Positions 23,996 to 30,991 of a stretch of DNA of 64,000 bases are shown here, one piece after another (within the stretch, counting starts at the first letter, position 1; the number at the start of each line of letters is the position of its first letter). The notes beneath the pieces were generated by a model. That model made no database searches. It worked only from the letters and a program-made list of their open reading frames with translations, and was not told the origin of the DNA. Position numbers and translations under genes: made by a program. Origin of the DNA: Halomonas sp. KAO (GTDB lineage: Bacteria; Pseudomonadota; Gammaproteobacteria; Pseudomonadales; Halomonadaceae); the NCBI RefSeq assembly GCF_015595025.1, contig NZ_JADNRL010000019.1:930805-994804 (forward strand). The letters are read 5' to 3'.

Positions 23996-24715
23996 ATGCC
24001 CGACTCCCGTGATCGCCGTTCTGCCCGCGCTGGTACTCCTCGTCGGGAGCCCATGCGCCGTGCGCGCGAGCCCAGGGCCAGCGTGGGCGAGGTGGCCTAT
24101 CTGCCGGTGGTGACGGTCAACGATACCGGTGCCTTCCTCGACTGGGGGCAGCCCCGCGATCTGTTGCTGCCCTATGGTGAGCAGCGCTTCCAACCCAGTG
24201 TCGGCAAGCGAGTGCTGGTCCGCATCTACGAGGACCAGCAGGGGCGGCCGGTCGCCTCCCAGAAGCTCGAGCGCTTCGTCGCCGACGAGGCCGAGGGGCT
24301 TCGCGCCGGCGACGAGGTGACCCTGGTGGTCGCCGAGCAGACCGACCTCGGCCTCAAGGCGGTGGTCAACCATCGTTTCTGGGGCGTGCTCTATCGCGAT
24401 GACCTGACTCGACCGCTGCGTCGTGGCCAGCGCCTGACCGGCTACGTGAAGCGGCTGCGCGAGGATCACCGCCTGGACCTCTCGCTGCTGCCCCCGGGCG
24501 AGGCGCGCCTGGACGTGGTAGGTGAGACGGTGCTCAAGGCGCTGCGTGAGAGCGGTGGCTACCTGCCACTGGGCGACAAGAGCGATGCCGCCGAGATCAA
24601 GGCGCGGCTGGGAGTCAGCAAGAACGCCTTCAAGCAGGCCATCGGCCGGCTCTACAAGCGTCGGCTGATCACCCTGGAGCCTACCGGCATCCGGCTGGCG
24701 CCCAGCGGCGAGTAG
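23996..24715 (+). CDS. CvfB/YitL-like S1-domain RNA-binding protein
   Basis: A 239-residue protein with S1-like repeats (VGEVAYLPVVTVNDTGAFLDWG, GKRVLVRIYEDQQGR, GDEVTLVVAEQTDLGLKAVV) and a C-terminal winged-helix region (DAAEIKARLGVSKNAFKQAIGRLYKRRLI). This arrangement is that of the conserved virulence factor B / YitL family. RNA binding is likely; the cellular role in gammaproteobacteria is poorly defined. The first 28 residues are Arg-rich and poorly conserved, so a later start (ATG 24053) is possible. gshB follows 45 bp later, probably under its own signals. Confidence 0.8.
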   Translation: MPDSRDRRSARAGTPRREPMRRAREPRASVGEVAYLPVVTVNDTGAFLDWGQPRDLLLPYGEQRFQPSVGKRVLVRIYEDQQGRPVASQKLERFVADEAEGLRAGDEVTLVVAEQTDLGLKAVVNHRFWGVLYRDDLTRPLRRGQRLTGYVKRLREDHRLDLSLLPPGEARLDVVGETVLKALRESGGYLPLGDKSDAAEIKARLGVSKNAFKQAIGRLYKRRLITLEPTGIRLAPSGE

Positions 24716-24760
24716 CCGGCATACTGGCCCTATTCATACTCTCGACTGGAATCCGACCCC

Positions 24761-25729
24761 ATGAGCGAACGTGCGCTGAAGATCGGCGTGGTGATGGACC
24801 CCATCGCGGACATCACCTACAAGAAGGACACCTCCCTGGCCCTGCTGTGGGCCGCCCGGGATCGCGGTGCCTCGCTGCACTATCTCGAACCCGGTGATCT
24901 CTTTCTGCGTGATGGGCGAGCCTTCGGGCGCATGCGCGACCTCGAGGTGCATCGCGACCCCGGTCACTGGTATGACCTGGGCGAGCCCTCGCCGCGTCCC
25001 CTGGCCGAGCTGGATGTGATCCTGATGCGCCAGGACCCGCCGGTGGATACCGACTTCCTCAATGCGGTGCATCTGCTCGGCTTCGCCGAGCGCGAGGGGG
25101 TGCTGGTGGTCAACCCCACCCGGGCGCTGCTCGAGTGCAACGAGAAGCTCTTCGCTCAGCAGTTCCCCCAGTGCTGTGCGCCGACCCTGGTCTCCTGCAG
25201 CGAGACCGAGCTGCGCGCCTTTCATGCCGAGCATCAGGATGTCATTCTCAAGCCGCTGGACGGCATGGGCGGCAGCGGAATCTTTCATGTCGGCCCCGAG
25301 GGGCGCAACCTGGGGGCGGTGATCGAGACCCTCACCGAGCGCGGCCGGCGCCAGATCATGGCCCAGCGCTACCTGCCCGAGATCAAGGATGGTGACACCC
25401 GCATCCTGCTGGTGGATGGTGAGCCGGTACCCTATGGCCTGGCCCGGGTACCGATGGCGGGCGAGACCCGCGGCAATCTGGCCGCCGGCGGCAACGGAGT
25501 CAGTCGCGAGCTCACCGAGCGTGATCACTGGCTGGTTGGCCAGGTGCAGCCGATGATTCGCGAGAAGGGGCTGATGTTCGTGGGGCTCGATGTGATCGGT
25601 GACTACATCACCGAGATCAACGTGACCAGCCCCACCTGTGTGCGCGAGATCGACGATCAGCGTGGTACCGATATCGCCGGCCTGCTGATGGATGCCATCG
25701 AGCGTCGCCTGGCGGCGGCGCGAGGCTGA
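24761..25729 (+). CDS. gshB: Glutathione synthetase
   Basis: GshB (322 residues) joins gamma-glutamylcysteine and glycine with ATP. The N-terminal domain begins KIGVVMDPIADITYKKDTS, with MRQDPPVDTDF. The ATP-grasp part has VILKPLDGMGGSGIFH, RYLPEIKDGDTRILLVDGEPV and the metal-binding end GLDVIGDYITEINVTSPT. Length is normal. tonB starts 14 bp downstream, so the two are likely cotranscribed, an order seen in many gammaproteobacteria along with yqgE and ruvX. Confidence 0.96.
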   Translation: MSERALKIGVVMDPIADITYKKDTSLALLWAARDRGASLHYLEPGDLFLRDGRAFGRMRDLEVHRDPGHWYDLGEPSPRPLAELDVILMRQDPPVDTDFLNAVHLLGFAEREGVLVVNPTRALLECNEKLFAQQFPQCCAPTLVSCSETELRAFHAEHQDVILKPLDGMGGSGIFHVGPEGRNLGAVIETLTERGRRQIMAQRYLPEIKDGDTRILLVDGEPVPYGLARVPMAGETRGNLAAGGNGVSRELTERDHWLVGQVQPMIREKGLMFVGLDVIGDYITEINVTSPTCVREIDDQRGTDIAGLLMDAIERRLAAARG

Positions 25730-25743
25730 GGCGCGAGGCCACC

Positions 25744-26664
25744 ATGACGCTTGCCGTCGGCGACCCCATCCAGTATGCCCCGGTCACCCGCTCCTACCGG
25801 CGCTGGCTGGCCTGGTCACTGGCGCTGCTGCTGCACCTGGCGCTGATCGGCGTGGTGGCGAGCTGGCAGTTCGCCGCTCCTCCTCCCGAGCGCTCGAGTC
25901 TCGACGTGGTGTTGGTGACTCGCCCCGCCGAGGCGCCGGTAAACGCCGAGGCCATCGCCGAAACCGGCCAGCAGGCCGCCGGCACCCAGCAGGAGGAGGC
26001 GCCTGCCGAGTCGCGCTCGGCCCCGGTGGAGGCCCCGGCAACGGCGCAGCAGGGGGGCAGGGATGTCGACCCCGCCACGCCGGCACCACCCGAGTCGGCC
26101 GAGCGGGTCACTCCCGAGGCACCGTCGGTCGAGGAGGCACCATCGGTGGCGGAATCCGAGGCCGAGAGCCCGATGCCGCCGACACCCCGTGAGGCCCCTC
26201 AGACGGCGGCTGCCGAGGCCGAGCCTCGAGTGGCGACGCCGACTGGCTCGGGCCGTGATCTGCTCGCCGATGCCACTCGCAGCATCCGCGAGCAGGGCCT
26301 GGCGCCGGCCTCCCCGGGCCTCGACAGTGCGACCCCTCGCCAGGCCGCCCAGCGCGCCGCCGAGGCACGCTATATCGACGACTGGACGCGTCGAGTCGAG
26401 GCCTATGGCAACCGTGTGCATCCGGCACCGCGTCATCTTCAGGGCCAGCTGCGCATACGGGTGGTGGTCGGTCGTGGTGGCGAGTTGCGCCAGGCGGAGG
26501 TGGTACAATCGTCGGGACATCCCGAACTCGACCAGGCGGCGCTGGATACCGTTCATGGTGCCGCCCCCTATCGCCCCTTCGATGCGGGCATGGGCAACCT
26601 GGACACGCTCTCCATCACTCGCGTCTGGCGGTTCGGTCAAGGCAACAATTACGGCGTGCGTTAG
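25744..26664 (+). CDS. Energy transducer TonB-like protein
   Basis: A 306-residue TonB-family protein. A single N-terminal membrane helix (LAWSLALLLHLALIGVVASW) is followed by a long Ala/Glu/Pro-rich periplasmic spacer (roughly 50-190) and a C-terminal TonB domain (RYIDDWTRRVEAYGNRVHPA to LSITRVWRFG). It couples the inner-membrane proton gradient to outer-membrane receptors when paired with ExbBD, which are not in the window. The helix lacks the SxxxH of classical TonB but has H near the middle (LLLHLAL). The gshB - tonB - yqgE - ruvX neighbourhood is conserved. Confidence 0.88.
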   Translation: MTLAVGDPIQYAPVTRSYRRWLAWSLALLLHLALIGVVASWQFAAPPPERSSLDVVLVTRPAEAPVNAEAIAETGQQAAGTQQEEAPAESRSAPVEAPATAQQGGRDVDPATPAPPESAERVTPEAPSVEEAPSVAESEAESPMPPTPREAPQTAAAEAEPRVATPTGSGRDLLADATRSIREQGLAPASPGLDSATPRQAAQRAAEARYIDDWTRRVEAYGNRVHPAPRHLQGQLRIRVVVGRGGELRQAEVVQSSGHPELDQAALDTVHGAAPYRPFDAGMGNLDTLSITRVWRFGQGNNYGVR

Positions 26665-26681
26665 AACCGCCGGGGAGTCTC

Positions 26682-27254
26682 ATGCAATCCGTGGAAAACT
26701 TCGGCCTGAAAGATCACTTCCTGCTGGCGATGCCACACCAGGAAGATCCCAATTTCGCCGGCACGCTCGGCTATCTGTGTGACCATGACGAGAAGGGCAC
26801 CATGGGGGTGATCGTCAACCGCCCCCTCGAGCTGACGCTGGAAGCGCTGTTCGAGCAGCTCGACCTCGGTGGCGAGGAGAGCCCGCATCGCAACGCACCG
26901 GTCTACTTCGGTGGTCCGGTGCACAAGGATCGTGGCTTCATTCTGCATCGCGGCGCCAGCGATGAGTGGGACTCCAGCATTCAGGTCACCGATGAGGTTG
27001 CCCTGACCACCTCCATGGACATGCTCCAGGCGCTGGCCGCCGGTCGTGGCCCCGAACATTTCCTGGTGTGCCTGGGCTGCGCCGGGTGGGAGTCGGGCCA
27101 GCTCGAGGCCGAGTTGCTCGACAATGCCTGGCTGACCGTGGAGGGGCGCAGCGATATCCTCTTCGAGGTGCCACCGGAGCAGCGACTGAATGCCGCCGCC
27201 GGTATTCTCGGTGTCGACCTCAATCTGATGACCCGCGAGGCGGGGCACTCATGA
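26682..27254 (+). CDS. YqgE/AlgH family protein
   Basis: A 190-residue member of the YqgE/AlgH (UPF0301) family. Recognisable segments are LKDHFLLAMPHQEDPNFAGT, GTMGVIVNRPL, PVYFGGPVHKDRGFILH and FLVCLGCAGWESGQLEAEL. The biochemical role is not established; it nearly always lies next to ruvX, as here with a 28-bp gap. Length and all conserved blocks are normal. Confidence 0.93.
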   Translation: MQSVENFGLKDHFLLAMPHQEDPNFAGTLGYLCDHDEKGTMGVIVNRPLELTLEALFEQLDLGGEESPHRNAPVYFGGPVHKDRGFILHRGASDEWDSSIQVTDEVALTTSMDMLQALAAGRGPEHFLVCLGCAGWESGQLEAELLDNAWLTVEGRSDILFEVPPEQRLNAAAGILGVDLNLMTREAGHS

Positions 27255-27282
27255 GCAGTCCCCTGATGGCAGGAGGTCGTTG

Positions 27283-27741
27283 ATGGCCAGGCCGGGTGAG
27301 CGCCTGATCCTGGGCTTCGACTTCGGTACCCGCCGCATCGGTGTGGCGGTGGGCAACGAGCTGCTGGGCAGCGCCCGGGAGCTGGACCCCTTGCCGGCCC
27401 GGGAGGGCATCCCCGACTGGAGGCAGGTGGGGCGGCTGGTCGAGGAGTGGCAGCCCGACCTCTTCGTGGTGGGCCTGCCGCTCACGGCGGCGGGCGAGGA
27501 GCAGGAGATGAGCACCCGTGCCCGCAAGTTCGGCAAGCGCCTGTTCGGGCGTTACGGGGTGCCCTGTGAGATGGTCGATGAGCGCGGCTCCACCGGCGAG
27601 GCCAAGGCGATCGCCCGGGAGCGTGGCCATCGGGGCAGCTGGCGTGACGAAGGTGTCGACGGCATCAGCGCGGTGCTGATCGTCGAACGCTGGTTCGTCG
27701 CCCGTGAGGGGTTGCCCCGGGAAGGTCTGACCCAGCGCTGA
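27283..27741 (+). CDS. ruvX: Holliday junction resolvase-like RNase H-fold protein YqgF
   Basis: A 152-residue YqgF protein with the first acidic residue in LGFDFGTRRIGVAVGN, the second in DLFVVGLPLTAAGEEQEM and the third in MVDERGSTGEAKA; the end has DGISAVLIVERWF. In E. coli this family takes part in processing of pre-16S rRNA 5' ends, and Holliday-junction resolution was proposed from fold. ATG 27283 has AGGAGG 6 bases before it; the preceding TTG at 27280 is not needed. In relatives pyrR and pyrB often follow in the same direction; here an unrelated gene and an inverted pyrB follow. Confidence 0.93.
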   Translation: MARPGERLILGFDFGTRRIGVAVGNELLGSARELDPLPAREGIPDWRQVGRLVEEWQPDLFVVGLPLTAAGEEQEMSTRARKFGKRLFGRYGVPCEMVDERGSTGEAKAIARERGHRGSWRDEGVDGISAVLIVERWFVAREGLPREGLTQR

Positions 27742-27745
27742 CGCT

Positions 27746-28378
27746 TCAGGCGGGGTCGGGCCGCTTGAAGTCTCCTACCGACACACCGGCGAACTTTTCC
27801 AGGAAGAACACCAGCGTGGCGGGGTGGCGGAAGCGCTCCTCGAAGGCCTCGCGCTCGGTGTGGCGACGGCGCGTCACGCTGGCGTGGTACGCATTACCGG
27901 TCTTGACCACCGTGACCCGAGACTCGCGTTCACCATCACGACTCTCGGCCTGCAGCGGGCCCTCCCCCTCCTCCAGCATCGCCTCCAGCCGCCGGGCCGC
28001 TTCCAGCTCCTCGGGCGTGGCCCAGTGGGCCTGGTCGCGGTCGCCGTAACGATAGAGGATCACCACCAGCAGCAGCGAGAAGATCGTGCTGGCCAGCATC
28101 CAGGTGAGCATTTCGCCGGAGAGCGACAGGCTGAACACCGCCCACAGCTGGATCAGGGCCACCACCGCCAGCACCGCCGCCAGCGGTCGCCAAAGGCCCG
28201 GGTTCATGAAGCCGCGGTTGAGGGTATACCCCCATAGCCCCACGACCGCCAGGGCCCCGAGTGCGAGGTGAACCAGCGATAGGGCACTGCCGCCGCCGGC
28301 CAGCAGGGCAATGGCCCCGACCAGCAGCAGCACGGTATAGAAGAGGGCCAGTAGCCGGTAGGCGCGTTGCAGATTCAT
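27746..28378 (-). CDS. Hypothetical four-helix membrane protein
   Basis: A 210-residue protein I do not assign to a named family. The first 110 residues have four hydrophobic segments (LLALFYTVLLLVGAIALLAG, LVHLALGALAVVGLWGY, PLAAVLAVVALIQLWAVFSL, MLASTIFSLLLVVILYRYG). A charged cytoplasmic-type tail rich in Glu and Arg follows (EELEAARRLEAMLEEGEG). Convergent with ruvX, only 4 bp apart. It has host-like base composition and good codon use, so it is a real gene. Confidence 0.75.
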   Translation of the reverse strand: MNLQRAYRLLALFYTVLLLVGAIALLAGGGSALSLVHLALGALAVVGLWGYTLNRGFMNPGLWRPLAAVLAVVALIQLWAVFSLSLSGEMLTWMLASTIFSLLLVVILYRYGDRDQAHWATPEELEAARRLEAMLEEGEGPLQAESRDGERESRVTVVKTGNAYHASVTRRRHTEREAFEERFRHPATLVFFLEKFAGVSVGDFKRPDPA

Positions 28379-28453
28379 GTCGTGGTGCCTCTTGCCGCCA
28401 AGGGGAAGGGATCATTCCTCAGCATAGGCGAGGGCAACGACTCCGCCCGTTGC

Positions 28454-29482
28454 CTACAGCGCCGGGTCGTCAACGCCCAGGCGAGGCGGCACGAACCAGC
28501 GCACCGGCCGCAGCTCCCGCTCGATCAGCTCGTCCACCTCGAGCAGGGTAGCGAAGATCGCCATGCGTACCGGGATGCCGTTGTCGGTCTGGCGGAAGAC
28601 CGCCAGGCGAGGGTCGCCGTTGAGGTCGACATCGAGATCGTTGGCCTCGGGGCGGCTGTCCCGGGGCAGCGGGTGCATCACCAGGGTGTCGCGCCCACAG
28701 CGAGTGTCGAGGAAGGCACGGTCCACGGTGAAGTCGCGTGACAGGCAGAAGCCCTCGCTCATCTCGGCGGTAAAGCGCTCCTTCTGGATGCGCGTGGTAT
28801 AGACCACGTCCACATCGGCATACTCCTGGGCCAGGCTGTCGCGCTGCTCGACGCGGTGGCCCCGGGAGGTCACCAGGTCGATCAGCTGGCTGGGCATCTC
28901 CAGTCCCGGCGGCGCCACCAGGGTGATGCGCATGGGGGCGTAGAGGGACAGCAGCTTGATCAGCGAGTGGACGGTGCGCCCGTACTTCAGATCACCGGTC
29001 ATCAGCACATGGGCACCGGCAAGCGACTTGCCCAGCCGGGCGAACTCCTTGTCGATGGTGTAGAGGTCGAGCAGGGCCTGGCTGGGGTGTTCACCGGGCC
29101 CGTCGCCGCCGTTGATCACCGGCACATGGGTGGCGGCGGCGAACTCGGCCACCGATCCAAGCTCCGGATGACGCATCACGATGGCATCGCAGTAGCCGCT
29201 CATCACCCGGCTGGTGTCGTAGAGCGACTCGCCCTTGGCCATGGAGGAGAAGGTGAAGCCGGTGGTGTCGCAGACGCTGCCGCCGAGGCGACAGAAGGCG
29301 GCATTGAAGCTGACCCGGGTACGGGTGCTGGCCTCGAAGAAGAGATTGCCGAGCACGGCCCCTTCCAGCACGCGGGTGACCTGGCGTCGCTGGGCGATGG
29401 GCTCCATGCGGGCGGCTACCCGCATCAGGTGATCGACATCGTCGCGGGACAGGGAATCGACGGAGAGCAGATGGTGACTCAT
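28454..29482 (-). CDS. pyrB: Aspartate carbamoyltransferase catalytic subunit
   Basis: PyrB (342 residues) makes carbamoyl-aspartate, the first committed step of pyrimidine synthesis. The carbamoyl-phosphate site FEASTRTRVSF and MRHPELGS, the GDGPGEHPSQALLDLYTI segment, the GDLKYGRTVHSL block and HPLPRDSRPE are clear. It is about 30 residues longer than the E. coli enzyme, mostly at the C-terminus. ATG 29482 is preferred over 29488 because GAGG lies 8 bases before it. No pyrI regulatory chain and no pyrC are adjacent, and the gene is inverted relative to ruvX. Confidence 0.95.
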   Translation of the reverse strand: MSHHLLSVDSLSRDDVDHLMRVAARMEPIAQRRQVTRVLEGAVLGNLFFEASTRTRVSFNAAFCRLGGSVCDTTGFTFSSMAKGESLYDTSRVMSGYCDAIVMRHPELGSVAEFAAATHVPVINGGDGPGEHPSQALLDLYTIDKEFARLGKSLAGAHVLMTGDLKYGRTVHSLIKLLSLYAPMRITLVAPPGLEMPSQLIDLVTSRGHRVEQRDSLAQEYADVDVVYTTRIQKERFTAEMSEGFCLSRDFTVDRAFLDTRCGRDTLVMHPLPRDSRPEANDLDVDLNGDPRLAVFRQTDNGIPVRMAIFATLLEVDELIERELRPVRWFVPPRLGVDDPAL

Positions 29483-29580
29483 CGGCATGGCCTCGGCTGG
29501 GGCGAATGAACGGCCGCTAGTGTAGCGCCGAGGGCGGGCGGGTTCACCGGTTGTTCATATGGTTTCATTTGAAACTTTTT

Positions 29581-29594
29581 ATGACCTGGGTCAA
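29581..29594. promoter_or_regulatory. Possible FNR/Dnr-type site upstream of the DUF6455 gene
   Basis: atgac-ctgg-gtcaa differs from the TTGAC-N4-GTCAA dyad of CRP/FNR-type regulators at one position. It lies 77 bases before the start of the DUF6455 gene. A second short palindrome, gtttcatttgaaac, precedes it. A match this short could be chance. Confidence 0.35.
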
Positions 29595-29670
29595 GGCGAG
29601 TGTTCCCATCGTTCGCGATACTGTTCCCATACGAAGCCAGATCCGACAAAGCTATGACAGGAGCGATGCC

Positions 29671-30114
29671 ATGAGCCCGACAACCGCCACCCGTCACGAC
29701 GTTCCCAAACAAGCCTGGTGGACTCTCCTCGTGGACAGCTGCTACCGAGCCACCACGCCAAAGCTGGTCCAGGACATGCAGCATGAGGCCTCGCATGCCT
29801 ACAACGAGATGCTCGAGGATCTGGACTTGCCTCTCGATGCCCATTTCGAGCGGGAGATGGCGCGTCAGCTCCAGAGCGGCCAGCCTCTCGGTTTCAAGCC
29901 GGCCAGGACCCTGATGCCGGTGCTGATGCAGCGCTTCGGCCTGCAGGAGGCAGAGCTGGCCACCGATCCGGACTATGGTGCGATGCGCGCCACCTGTAAC
30001 GGCTGTCCGGTCGTTGGGCGGTGCTGGAAGGCCATGCGGGGCGGCGCCGATCTGGAGGAGTGCCGCGGCTTCTGCCCCAATGCCGAAGCGTTCGACAGCC
30101 GCGCTGCCCAATAG
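29671..30114 (+). CDS. DUF6455 family protein
   Basis: A 147-residue protein ending in a cysteine-rich segment: CNGCPVVGRCWKAM then EECRGFC. This CxxC...C...C pattern is that of the DUF6455 family, of unknown function, often found near respiration and denitrification genes. ATG 29671 follows CAGGAG by 7 bases; the frame is open for 40 more codons upstream but without family similarity. The Cys set could bind a metal or cluster. It stands alone between divergent pyrB and the convergent IclR gene. Confidence 0.75.
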   Translation: MSPTTATRHDVPKQAWWTLLVDSCYRATTPKLVQDMQHEASHAYNEMLEDLDLPLDAHFEREMARQLQSGQPLGFKPARTLMPVLMQRFGLQEAELATDPDYGAMRATCNGCPVVGRCWKAMRGGADLEECRGFCPNAEAFDSRAAQ

Positions 30115-30171
30115 GGAGTTGCGACCAGGAAATGAACCCCCAAGCCTCGAGTGATCGAGGCTTCGCCCTTT

Positions 30172-30849
30172 CTAGCCTTCCATCAGCTCGGCGAGCCGAC
30201 GCGCGCATGCCATAACGGCAGTCGCTGCCCGCTCGATATCCAGGTCCTCCATCGCAACGACACCCACGGAGCTTTCCACCCCGGCACCGGCGCTACGGGT
30301 GACTATCGGACTGGCCACGCCTACTGCTCCCTTCTGGAGCTGCCCCTTCGTCATACTGTACCCCTGTTGGCGCGATTCCCGGAGCGCCTCACTGTCATTC
30401 GGCCGCGGCGGTCGGCCCGCGAGGATGGCGATGCCAGCCGCCCCCTGAGACAGTGGGTGGCGACTACCCAGCCGGTAACCGACTCGCAGCAGGCCTTCAT
30501 CCGGCTCGGCCACCAGCATCACGACAGCCTCATCGCCCTCGGCCACGGAGACGAAGGCGGTAGCACGGGTCTGGTGGGCAAGCTGTTCCAGCAGAGGCTG
30601 CGCCACTCGCCGCAGTTGGGGCTCGAAGTGAGCTGCCAGCAGGGCCACGCCCGCCCCCAGTCTTAGCCCCCCCTCCTCGCCGCGAACGACCAACCCATGC
30701 CCCTCGAGGGTCGCCACGATGCGGTAGGCGATGGCGCGATGCACATCGAGAGCCTCTGCCAGCGTGGCGACGCTTACCGTTCCGTCATGTTCGGCAATGA
30801 TCCTAAGGGCCCTCAGCCCCCTGTCTAGCGTCTGTAGCGTCGTGGACAT
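30172..30849 (-). CDS. IclR-family transcriptional regulator
   Basis: A 225-residue IclR protein. The N-terminal winged HTH runs LDRGLRALRIIAEHDGTVSV, then ATLAEALDVHRAIAYRIVATL; the C-terminal effector domain includes the typical PLSQGAAGIAILAG and GYSMTKGQLQKGAVGVASPI. IclR proteins control catabolic genes and bind aromatic or organic acids. It is divergent from the P450 gene 142 bp away and probably regulates it through the half-sites at 30930-30961. Transport or catabolic inducer unknown. Confidence 0.9.
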   Translation of the reverse strand: MSTTLQTLDRGLRALRIIAEHDGTVSVATLAEALDVHRAIAYRIVATLEGHGLVVRGEEGGLRLGAGVALLAAHFEPQLRRVAQPLLEQLAHQTRATAFVSVAEGDEAVVMLVAEPDEGLLRVGYRLGSRHPLSQGAAGIAILAGRPPRPNDSEALRESRQQGYSMTKGQLQKGAVGVASPIVTRSAGAGVESSVGVVAMEDLDIERAATAVMACARRLAELMEG

Positions 30850-30929
30850 GTCGCGACTCCTCCCTGAAGACGTGTGTGCTCTGCCAGAAGCGGGATTGAC
30901 GCCGTTATCTCGAGCGTCTATGTTTCATC

Positions 30930-30961
30930 TGTTCGATAAACAATACAAGATGTGCGATAAA
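30930..30961. promoter_or_regulatory. Direct-repeat operator candidate for the IclR regulator
   Basis: tgttcgataaa (30930-30940) and tgtgcgataaa (30951-30961) repeat with a 21-bp step, two helical turns, so they face the same side of the DNA. The half-site GTTCGATA resembles those described for IclR-family regulators such as PcaR. The pair lies between the IclR and P450 genes, just before the P450 start. Confidence 0.5.
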
Positions 30962-30991
30962 AGTAAAACATTAAATCTTATGGAGCGGATC

